Shown here piece after piece: positions 49,008 to 64,000 of a stretch of 64,000 nt of DNA. Source of the DNA: Pegea sp. RAD2-039. Lineage: Eukaryota; Chordata; Thaliacea; Salpida; Salpidae. A program made the position numbers and the translations under genes. Numbering within the stretch: position 1 is the stretch's first letter; each line of letters begins with the position of its first letter. Location of the stretch: NCBI GenBank assembly GCA_034620365.1, contig JAQGEQ010000240.1, positions 304,273 through 368,272 on the forward strand, given 5' to 3'. The notes below the pieces were generated by a model. The model was given only the letters and a program-made list of their open reading frames with translations, ran no database searches and was not told the origin of the DNA.

Positions 49008-52000
49008 TTACTCTTTATTATGTTGTTGTAAAGTTGAAGAAAATCCACCAGATTGAATCTCATCAAAAGAAAATGTTAAAGCTACTCTGTTTGATTCGTC
49101 AGTCAAGCCTTCTCTGATCAACAATTTCACCAAACTGTTCCTAAAACTAAAAAAAAGATGAATGAAAACGTTGAGGCACTTTAAGGATTACTTGTAGATA
49201 ATTCTTTCCGTTTTGGAGGATTCTTTTTTGATCCGCTCGTAGGAGTCACTTAATTAAAGTAAGAATTAAAATAAGGTGTTGATGAGTTTATGATAAGTGA
49301 CTCACTAAGGATCAGCGTGTTTATCTGTTTGAATCAGCTGATCTTGCAACTTGTCACTTTTATTTTCTACAATATTATGTCAAGCATTCATAAACGTTAC
49401 TCGAAAACCTATCAGTAAATAGATCATTTTTTCATAAATACCTGAATCAAGTCTTATTTTAGAAAACTTTTCCAAATTTGAATAACTTTTTAGCTTATTT
49501 CCTTTATTCTTTTTCTTTATAATCTTGTTTCCTACAATTTGTTGATTTGTACTATTTTTAGTTTCATTTTGAAGTTGTTTAATAATATCTTCTTTTCTTT
49601 GAAGTTTTTCTTTAGCGTCCTCTAGTGACTCCATTACTTTTTCAAGCTTTCTCTCGCGATCTTTTAAACGACTTTCGATGTCTCTAGCGTGCACCGACAT
49701 ATCTTTTAGTTTCTCTGCGACCAATCGTAAGTGTGTTTTACTGTAAGTTGCTTTTTTCGTATTTCTATTCAACAATTCAGGACTTTGAATCGATTTTTCA
49801 GCAATGGAGTCATCTTCATCTTCATCCTCATCTTTTGTATCGATAAACTCAAATTTACTTTCATCTTCTTTCAGAGAATTCTCTTTAAATTCAGAAATCA
49901 AATCATTTTCTCTGTTTATTTCTATAAAGCTCAGAGTCAGGAGCGGTTTGTTTGACTTCTTCTGATCCGGAGGTTGGACTCCTTTATATTTTGCTCCGAT
50001 TGCCTCTTTTTCATTTTCAATATTAAATATTTTGTCTTCCAATTTGATAATCTGAAGAAAATTATTTGTTAGTTGACGATTGACGAAACTATCTTTACCT
50101 TCTGTTTATATTCTATCAGTTTCTTTTCTAGACTCGAAAGTTGTTTTTTCATTTGATTTTTCACTTCAGAAATTTGTAAGGTTGTAACCTTTAAGTCATC
50201 ATACATACTTTTCCATTTGGAACTTTCCTTCACCATGTTTTTAATAACTTCATCCATTGCATCAAATTCTTGCTGCAAAGTTTGAAATTCCATTTCTTTC
50301 AAAAGAGCCTTCAGAAGACACTTTCAATAATCATCTCGAATTTCTTTGATCTTCTACTTACAAGCTCTTCACGATTTTTTATGATTTCTTCAACAAGAGT
50401 AAATAGAAACAGGGTCCAACGAATATTCTTTTTCTGATCTTGGTTCATCAAACGTATGTCATGTAAAGTAAACAGCGAAATCCGGATTGCTTCTCTAATG
50501 TCCTTAAAAGAGAATGAAGGTGAAATAATCATTGAAGATAATCCATCTTACTTTTAATTGGTCACTGTTTCTTGAAATTTCGTTGATTATATCGCGAAAA
50601 ATTTCTTTATCTTGTGAACCTTGTTGAATTAATGAAATAAAATCTAGTTTCATAAAAAAAGTTGTTTGAATTTTCATATTATCAGCAGCAGCAGCAGAAA
50701 AGTTTTTACTTTTATGAATTTCATTTGGATTTTTATTCCCAGATGCTACCATCGCATGACGTAATTGTTTCTTGTTAGCATCTGAACATGTTCTAAAATT
50801 AACAGATATTTGAAAAATAATTCTTTTTAAATTAGAAATTGTTTTTACTTAAACGCTGCCATTAAAATTTTCTTCATCTTAGCTTCTGGAGAAGAACCAT
50901 TTAGCATTTCCACTGCCATCAAGCTTAAACGATTCAAAGCTTTTAAACTTTTATCATATGCAAATGACATTAATCTTTCGGAGTCTTTTAAACTTTTTTC
51001 ATTTATAGTATCTCCACGTTTTTTTCCTGTTTCTTTTCTCAATAATTTGTCATGCTTGTAAAGCCAAAATAATGTTTCACGCAATAAGCTATCTCTATAA
51101 AAGCAAAATAAGTTTAGTTTTAATGTTTTCAAATAAGATTAAATCGTTGTTTGATACTTCCAATAGAAAAATAGTTTAAAATAGATCACCTTATTTTTCC
51201 TGTTTCTACAATACTTTCAATTAAAGTACGAAAATAAATTTTTCTTTCATTATCTTCACTAACTGAAAATTCATCATACAAGCTAATAGGAACTGTACTT
51301 AAATTTTCTAAACATGAATCTGGTAACACTGCATCATAATCTCCTTGATTTAAAATGTAATAAACTCTATTCATTACAAGTTCATTTCTTCTTTCTACAA
51401 GCTGTTTTTTAAAACATAATAATAGAAAAGTTTTTCAAAGTTTTAAAAATAAAAGTTTTTTTTTCGTAATTTTAAATTTATTGTTAGAAATTTTATACAA
51501 TTAGAAAATTTGAAATATTAAAAGTTCCACAATTAATTCTTACTTCTAAGTTTTGCTTTCTGGTTGCACAATTCCTTATTGCCATCCGAGTTACAATATC
51601 AGAACTAATCATATCACTAGATTTATCGAAAATCTGCGAATTGATTCTTAAATCTTCAACATTTGGTTGACTTTCAGTTGGCCAAGGTGGTATTGCTGTT
51701 AATCGTACCCTAGATTCATTGAACTCATTTCTTTTTTTACTTTTATTTTGCAAACTTTGTGTTTTTAGATGTTGATTACTAGAACTATTTTTGATACACA
51801 AGTTCGATTTTACTCCATATAATTTTCCATTGAACAGGTGGCTTGTAGCAGATTTGTTGTACAATGTCATTAATGTGACCGGCTCTATTACTGATAAAAA
51901 AACAATTAAAAGTTAATTTATAAAATCTAGAAGATTTTCGATTGAAATTACAAATTGTTGTAAAATGAAAGTGGTATTTTAGTAATAAAACGTATTTTTA

Positions 52001-52015
52001 CTTACTCTCAGACAT
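49008..52015 (-). CDS. Uncharacterised coiled-coil protein, multi-exon
   Basis: Start ATG at 52015 in a ten-base first exon (MSE, donor GTAAGT), then an exon at about 51890-51542 (TLMTLYNKS to ATRKQNLE), 51405-51190 (ELVMNRVYYILNQGDYDAV), 51100-50850 (RETLFWLYKHDKLLRKE), 50790-50550, 50505-50365, 50310-50100, 50050-49440, and small exons down to a TAA at 49008. The first third is a compact globular region with a conserved-looking IPPWPTESQPN motif; from 50300 onward it is strongly coiled-coil (DIESRLKDRERKLEKV and similar), with an acidic DEDEDEDD run near 49825. No enzyme motif is seen. I do not recognise the family; a structural protein is the safest inference. An open frame also precedes the start, so an upstream exon beginning at an acceptor near 52054 is possible. 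Confidence 0.6.
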
Positions 52016-53246
52016 TTTATCATCGACAAATGGTTTCTGATAATCTGTAACCTAAATATTAAATGATAAGAAACTGCATTCTGTTAAACAATTTGATTAT
52101 GAGAGTTATCGATTGATTATGACGTCATAATAGTTGGTGAGTTAAAGATGTTTCTTCATATAAAAACTAAACTTCAATTTTAAATAAATATTAAGAATAT
52201 ATTTGATAGAATTAATGATAAAACATCAAAGTTATTTCAAAAGCACAAGGTTTTGGTGCTTAACTGAATTTGAAACTTTTCTAATCTTCTTTTGAATAAT
52301 GTTTCTAGCTTTCTCTAATCTTTTTCACGACATATATAATCGCATCCTAGCCAAAATCTTACACTCATAAATACTTTTCATCTTATACCGTTCTTCGAGC
52401 GTAGTGACTGTTCGTGGAACAGATTATAAGTGAGAAACTAGCAACGGGTGAGTCGCTATCACTTGTAAACGATGACAATTCAGCTAAAATTGAAAACTTA
52501 ACAAGAATTATTCTTTAACATCATGGGATAGTTCCAGAAATATCAAATTTAGAGTCCAATAGACCACCAAAAGCCAAACGTGGTCGAGTTTCGAGTATTC
52601 TGGATCTAGAAAAACATATATTCTGATTGTCATAAAGAGGTAAAAAGACATTAAATAAGACATCAGCGGAAGTGGAATTCCACCAATTGATACAAGAATA
52701 AGATGAAGAAGTTGATTGAATGAAGCACGGGGATTGATTGGTCACGCTGAAGCGGCCTACTCTGGGTCCAACTTGACCAAACGTCTCACAACTGTTTTGT
52801 CAACCCAAACTTCGAAATTGCCTAGCAACAACAACACTTCAGGACACAAAAAGCTCCTTTAACAGGATGAGCTGACATGATTCAGTAAAGATTCTTCGGA
52901 CAACGCGACAACTATATATATTATTTCATTAAACATAAGAAGAATATTTAATTCTCATTTAATATTTCTAAACTTCTAAATATTTCAAGACATTTCAACA
53001 GATCAGTTTTCCAACAAAAATATTTTATTGAAATTCTAGAAAATGATTGAAAGCGCAGAAAAATTGATTTTAAAACAAATTAATTTCATTATCGAATATA
53101 TGTGTTGAGAAGTTGTTATTCGTGGAAAAGGTTGGAAATTAGGCGAGCAGGTGGTACTGGTTTTGCTCAAGTGAATATAATAATACCATTTGTATTCTGC
53201 AACGATAATATGTCAGATGATATTTGCAACAACATCAACAACAATG
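52016..53246. other. Intergenic with gene-like, frame-broken sequence at 52.5-53.2 kb
   Basis: From about 52380 the composition turns less AT-rich. On the minus strand 52790-52521 gives a Cys-containing frame (TFGQVGPRVGRFSVTNQSPC) with no start codon, ending at a TGA-type stop near 52521. Around 53190-53400 the plus strand encodes a W-x-x-W-x-x-C motif (GTWGNWGTC) in a short frame, while the minus strand is the presumed GCN2 tail. No complete gene can be assembled. A decayed secreted-protein gene is one reading. Confidence 0.3.
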
Positions 53247-59679
<6,433 letters not shown>

Positions 59680-61921
59680 TCTAAAATATAAGTTTCTTTG
59701 ATCATAGCTTTAATTAAGAAATCTCTATAAAAATTTATTGTTTAACTAATAAAACAGCAAAAACATAAAACTAACTGAAATTTAAATGCTGCATAACATT
59801 TTCAAGTTTTAATGACTCACTATTACTACTTTATTTACTAATAGTATTTTTCAAACATTTGAAAACTTTTAAGAATAACAAAAAGAAACAGATTTTAAAG
59901 TTTAGTTCACAAGCCTAAAACTGATTACAGTTAAAAAACTGCACCAAAAATAGTTTTTGTCTAAACGACTTAAAGAAACTTTTACTTTTTTCAAATGAAC
60001 TATTATTGATAACTTAATTTTGACTTTCTCAAATAACAAAAATATTTTATAAATAAATGTATTATATATAAATAAACATATTTAAAATTAGAAGTTTCTA
60101 GTTATTTGAATGTTCAGTTCTATTAAAAATCTCAAGTAAACTATTAATAAAAATTTTTAGCGTTAACATGAGAATATCTCTACAACTTTAAATTTTTTCA
60201 CATTTTGTTAAAAGATAAGAAGAAGAAATCAAAAAACAAAATATTAGAAGATATTACTTTGAAAAATTCAAACAAAAATTCAGTTTATAAACATAAAAAT
60301 GTTCAAAACAAATATAATAAAAATGAAATCACATTACAAAAGTAGTCAAAAAAATTGCTTTATACAATTTGTCAAATTTTTTACCCTTTCTCTTAATTAT
60401 TAATATCCATAATATTATTTTATGATAATTTAATTATAAAATAAAAAAAGTTACAAAATTTAATTCTTTAAATTCAACAAACTTAAATACATTTTAAATA
60501 GTAAAATCAGTATGACAAATTAAATAAGAAGTCAATATAAAAAAATTGAGAAATTATATAAACTATAAATGTGTTTTTTCTCCATAATTCAACGAATGAT
60601 ATAAGCGGAAAACGTGAATAAAATTGATTGGTTTTAAAAAGAATAGTAAAAAATTCCCCTAAACCATTAAGAGTGCGTTTAATAAATAATTTGTCTATTT
60701 ACAAAGCACTTAAAAATTGTTGTTTAATTTAAGATAACTTAAAACACCGATATTCAATTGCATTTCTAACTCTTTTATCTTTTAAGAAAATTTATTTGAT
60801 CAATACATAATTAAATTATACGTAAAGTATAAGAAGTATTTAGATTTGCCAATCACACAGTTTCTGTGATCCTTATTTTCAAGTAGTTTTCATCTTATTT
60901 TATTTGCAGTTTGATTATAAAAATTTTAGTTTTTGAAAACACTTTTGATCTAATTTTTTGAAAGTGATGTAGAATTTTGATAATATCCTAAAATCTTAGC
61001 GACTTTGGTTTGTTATACCAGCAATTCTAGTCCTAATTTGCTGCTTACGTTTGAAACCGCAGCAAAATTTTATAGAAAGCCACGAGCAATGACACTTTAG
61101 CTATTAAAGAGCGGCGATTTAACATTGAATAAAAGCCTCTGAGGGCGTTAATAGTTTGAAATAGTAATACAAGATGAAAAGTGGCATGGATATCGAAAGG
61201 ATTTGATGCTTAGTTTATAGAGGCAGTCTTCAATTAAGTTTCCAAAACCATTTAATGATGTATGACTAAGTACAAAAATCATTTCTGTTTCTAAATACTT
61301 GTGAAAATAAACATCAGATTTACAGAAATACTTTTTAAAGAGTTTCAAATGATTTTAGTTTTTTCGAGAAGGTTCTATTTAAATGTACATCATTTAGTGT
61401 CGTCATTAGTCTTTTTTTAGAGTTTCTTTTTTTTAAATACCACCTTACTTATTTTTCTGGGCTTAAATAGTGGGCTTAAAACTTTACAAGTAAAATATGG
61501 AAATTATTTATCTCATTTTCTCAATCTCTATTTTTGAACCAACATTTCTATCAAGCTAAATCTTTACGTATTACTTAATTCAAAAATGTTATAAAGCAAG
61601 TATTTTCTTGAAGTTTCGACTTAAAGCTTCTACAATTGAGTTGTAATTATCTCAGTGAAATAAAGTTTGAACTTATTGGGCGTTAACAGAAATTTTTAAT
61701 AGTTGAAATACAAGATATTTGAAAGTAGCAGTTTTGTTTTAAAAAAATATCCGCTAGAGGTCTCACTAGTTATCAAAAATATTCTTGAATTTATTTTGTA
61801 AAGGAGCTATAAAAGTCTTTTCCACTTAAATATTCTGTCTATTGACATTTCTATATTTAAAGTAACAAGATGTACCAATTGTCAACTTATATGGAAAATT
61901 TTGGCTCACTGGTTTTGGTCG
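59680..61921. other. Intergenic, no supportable gene
   Basis: AT-rich DNA upstream of both GCN2 and U2. Slightly more balanced sequence at 61000-61350 gives only a 66-codon minus-strand frame without support. Confidence 0.55.
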
Positions 61922-61942
61922 CCCACAAACTCTAGACTCTAC
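61922..61942 (+). promoter_or_regulatory. PSE of the U2 snRNA gene
   Basis: CCCACAAACTCTAGACT, starting 57 bases before the U2 start. The same element at the same distance precedes U5 and U6. No TATA box follows it, as expected for an RNA polymerase II snRNA gene. Confidence 0.75.
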
Positions 61943-61978
61943 AACGTGAATAAGTACTCGGAGAATGATGTAAACGTT

Positions 61979-62168
61979 ATCGCTTCTCGGCTCTTTGAGC
62001 TAAGATCAAGTGTAGTATCTGTTCTTCTCAGTTTCAAACCTGAGAGGTAGGCCAATGGCCTACTCCAATGTTTGACTGAGTTTTTGGAATGGGATCAGCA
62101 CGGAGAGCTTGCTCACCTCTGATCATGGGTCGGCCCGGTATTGCAGTGCCTCCGGGAACGGCCCGCCA
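61979..62168 (+). ncRNA. U2 spliceosomal snRNA
   Basis: Begins ATCGCTTCTCGG and continues through GCTAAGATCAAG and the branch-point-pairing GTAGTATCTGTTCTT, all as in other animals' U2. A Sm-type site GAGTTTTTGG follows at about 62079, then stem-loops III/IV with GAGCTTGCTC and GGTATTGCAGTGCCTCCGGG. Length about 190 matches the family. The 5' half is almost unchanged and the 3' half has compensating stem changes, so it looks functional. In the spliceosome it base-pairs with the intron branch site. Confidence 0.95.
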
Positions 62169-62190
62169 CACCTCCCATTGGGGGGTGACC
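62168..62190 (+). other. Inverted repeat just after U2
   Basis: CACCTCCC, a three-base loop ATT, then GGGGGGTG: an eight-pair hairpin with one G-T pair directly after the presumed U2 3' end. It could help 3'-end formation or be the last stem of a longer U2 precursor. Confidence 0.5.
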
Positions 62191-63333
62191 TAAATATCAA
62201 TATGTACTTAAGCTAAGTGTTGTTGTTTAAGCGCGCGAAAATCTCTGATTTGTCTAATGAGTCAAATTTCCCAATTTTGATTTTATAGTTTTATTTTAGT
62301 AGAAATTTAGCAGAAGGCTGGTTTTTTTTAGACCTTTTTTCTTTTGGTTGATTCTACGTGTTAATCAAATATTCATAAATAAGGCTGCTTGGTAGTTGAA
62401 AACGATGCTGTCGTTTTTTTTGTCACCTTCTGAGTTGCTTATCTGTGCAATAGAGACTCTATCTTCAACCATCAAAATACGACCTTTTTCATCTATCATA
62501 TTCTCTGTATATGTTGATTACAATACCAAGCACAGAACTACTCTCACTCACTCGATACGTTGCTTGTTGCTACAACCATTTAAACTAGGACAGTGAACTC
62601 AAAGTCATCAGATTGTGGATACTTTATCGGACTTTGCTGTCTTTAATATTTAACCTGGCAAAGCTGATGAGTCCAATAAAATATTTATAATAAATATTAT
62701 ACATATACTATTATATCTATTTCATTACTTAATATTTTATAAGATATTATTTATTGTATAGATCTGCTTCACAAATAATAATTTGCCATTAAAATAGTTT
62801 TTAGCAAAAGATCTTGATATAAAGAATAAATAATTTAGATCATCAAGATCTAGAAACTTCTAAAGTGTTAGTGACAGTAAAAATTCAAGCAGACAATTCT
62901 ATAAAATAAAATTTAAAATGTGAATACAGAGGGCTCACTTGAAAAATTAACATTTTTAAGACTTTTGTTCAAATAGATTATCAATATCAAACAATATCAA
63001 GCATCATTATTTAGTTTACTATTATGTAGCTAGTTTAACTTGTTTAATAATATCAATAACTTTGCTGTTTATAAATTTAGCTTACTACTATAAATAATTA
63101 GTATAACTACTTAAGTCGTTTTTTGTCTCAATTGGATTTACTTTACAATGTTAAACAATTTTCTGCATATAGCAGTTTAAGTTTAACTAGAATTTGAAAA
63201 AAAATTCATGATTGAAACCAAGAAAATATTAAAAAAACTTAAATAATAAGGACACTTTAAAAATACTTTTTGAATAAGGTCTACCATGCGTAGTTAGTCA
63301 CACTATTATAATTTCTCAGAAGAAAACAGTACA
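62191..63333. other. Intergenic between snRNA genes, nothing seen
   Basis: AT-rich; I searched for U1, U4 and a further copy of the PSE and found none. A 66-codon plus-strand frame near 62396 has no support. Confidence 0.5.
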
Positions 63334-63470
63334 CGGCGATAATAGAAGACCCGCGCCGAATAGCTACAGGCCAAGCAAAAACTATTTAAGACTCATTGTG
63401 TTGCCCCAATCCACGGAAATCTTTAGTAAAAGGCGAAAGATTCATTCGTGAACTGAACTGAGGCCAGAGT
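63334..63470 (-). ncRNA. U5 spliceosomal snRNA
   Basis: On the minus strand, ACTCTGG near the 5' end, then the invariant loop 1 region CTTTCGCCTTTTACTAAAG followed by ATTTCCGTGG, then GAGTCTTAA and a Sm-type site AGTTTTTG. A GC-rich 3' stem closes with CGGCG/CGCCG near 63334. The loop 1 match is exact and diagnostic; loop 1 holds the exon ends during splicing. The 5' end is set at 63470 from the alignment and the PSE distance; the 3' end is approximate. Confidence 0.9.
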
Positions 63471-63490
63471 GCCTTCAATTGCAACTTTAT

Positions 63491-63500
63491 CCATATATAT
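63491..63500 (-). promoter_or_regulatory. TATA-like box upstream of U5
   Basis: ATATATATGG at 21-30 bases before the U5 start, the same place as the TATA box of U6. In vertebrates a TATA here together with a PSE selects RNA polymerase III, whereas U5 is normally a polymerase II gene. Confidence 0.5.
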
Positions 63501-63509
63501 GCAGCCTTA

Positions 63510-63528
63510 CAACTTTGGTATTTGTGGG
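63510..63528 (-). promoter_or_regulatory. PSE of the U5 snRNA gene
   Basis: CCCACAAATACCAAAGTTG on the minus strand, starting about 58 bases before the U5 start. It shares CCCACAAA and the following C-x-A pattern with the U2 and U6 elements. Confidence 0.7.
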
Positions 63529-63776
63529 TGATAACGTCATACTTAAAAAGGGCTCAATTCTAGTTTATTTAAGAAAAGCTTGAAACGTAAATTTACTACA
63601 TGTTGTTGAAGGTGCATCGAGCTATTAGAAGCTGGCGTCTTTGAAGTAATTTCAGTCGCTAAGCGCAAGATTTTTAGGTACAACAAAATTTCTTCGTACT
63701 GATTCTGTAGATTGAAGAGTCTTACAGCTCAATCTATTCCAAATGCTTTTTCCTATCCAGCTGATAAGTTGGCTTT

Positions 63777-63814
63777 AACGCTTCACGATTTCGTGTCATC
63801 CTTGCGCAGGGGCC

Positions 63815-63854
<40 letters not shown>

Positions 63855-63871
63855 ACTGCCGAAGCAACTAC
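63777..63871 (-). ncRNA. U6 spliceosomal snRNA
   Basis: From 63871 on the minus strand: GTAGTTGCTTCGGCAGTACA, then ATACTAAAATTGGAACG, the ACAGAGA box and AGCAT, then GGCCCCTGCGCAAGGATGAC, and ends GTGAAGCGTT. The catalytic core (ACAGAGA, AGC triad, ISL) is intact; there is a two-base shortening near CACGAAATCG compared with the human form. Downstream of GCGTT the usual short tail with a run of T is not found; the next TTTT on this strand is about 90 bases away (63684-63687). It is a clear U6 sequence with its own promoter, but 3'-end formation may be abnormal. Confidence 0.92.
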
Positions 63872-63886
63872 AAATAAAACAACTCT

Positions 63887-63899
63887 CAATATATATACA
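63887..63899 (-). promoter_or_regulatory. TATA box of the U6 gene
   Basis: TGTATATATATTG on the minus strand, 17-28 bases before the U6 start, the usual place for the TATA element of type 3 RNA polymerase III promoters. Confidence 0.75.
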
Positions 63900-63910
63900 A
63901 TAGATTCGAG

Positions 63911-63930
63911 TAAGTTTAGAGTTTGTAGGG
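63911..63930 (-). promoter_or_regulatory. PSE of the U6 gene
   Basis: CCCTACAAACTCTAAACTTA on the minus strand, starting 59 bases before the U6 start. It matches the U2 element at 61922 in 14 of 17 aligned bases or better. Confidence 0.8.
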
Positions 63931-64000
63931 TCATCTTGATATAACCGATCAAAGTCATATTATCAGTAGAGGAAGCTACTGTGCAAATATCAAGTTTTTT

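Noticed and set aside
61000-61150. Possible further snRNA (U4 or U1) in a less AT-rich patch
   Set aside because: No match to U1 or U4 core sequences, no Sm site in context and no PSE upstream.
61148-61348. 66-codon minus-strand frame upstream of U2
   Set aside because: No ATG-context support, no family resemblance, and no flanking exon pattern.

Overview
The window is AT-rich animal DNA. Evidence: short introns (about 40-150 bases) with GT-AG ends, secreted and seven-transmembrane proteins, a small-GTPase gene matching IFT27 (so the organism makes cilia), a TMUB-type membrane ubiquitin-like gene, a full GCN2 kinase gene, and spliceosomal snRNA genes with a shared animal-type promoter element. 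I cannot name the phylum from the sequence; a small ciliated invertebrate with an AT-rich genome is the best inference.

Layout. 1-6.1 kb: two copies (one cut by the window edge) of a rolling-stone-like membrane gene about 5.5 kb apart. 9.2-10.2 kb: an unplaced seven-TM protein. 13.7-14.1 kb: a gene-like island with broken frames. 16.1-17.8 kb: a receptor with LDLa repeats followed by only four TM helices. 18.2-20.6 kb, converging on it: an intronless secreted protein that looks like a VLK/PKDCC-type kinase domain joined to a FAM20/GASK-type domain, both without key catalytic residues. 25.3-41.0 kb: a tandem array of a ~2.19-kb unit carrying seven near-identical, same-strand genes for a 140-residue secreted eight-cysteine protein, each with its own TATA box and a conserved upstream inverted repeat. 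41.6-59.7 kb: a gene-dense block: IFT27 (-), TMUB (+), two uncharacterised coiled-coil genes 104 bases apart (-), and GCN2 (-). 61.9-63.9 kb: U2 (+), U5 (-) and U6 (-) snRNA genes.

Themes. The palindrome TGACGTCA occurs at least 19 times, mostly in the gene-dense block; related half-sites form a 15-bp minisatellite that makes up nearly all of one GCN2 intron, and flank the inverted repeat upstream of every array gene. The array is the least explained system here: a recently amplified or homogenised family of small secreted proteins, with two sequence subtypes interleaved along it. The fused double pseudokinase is the most unusual single protein. Long stretches between genes (most of 0.6-5.3, 6.1-9.2, 10.2-13.7, 20.6-25.3, 42.6-44.7 and 59.7-61.9 kb) show no supportable gene.
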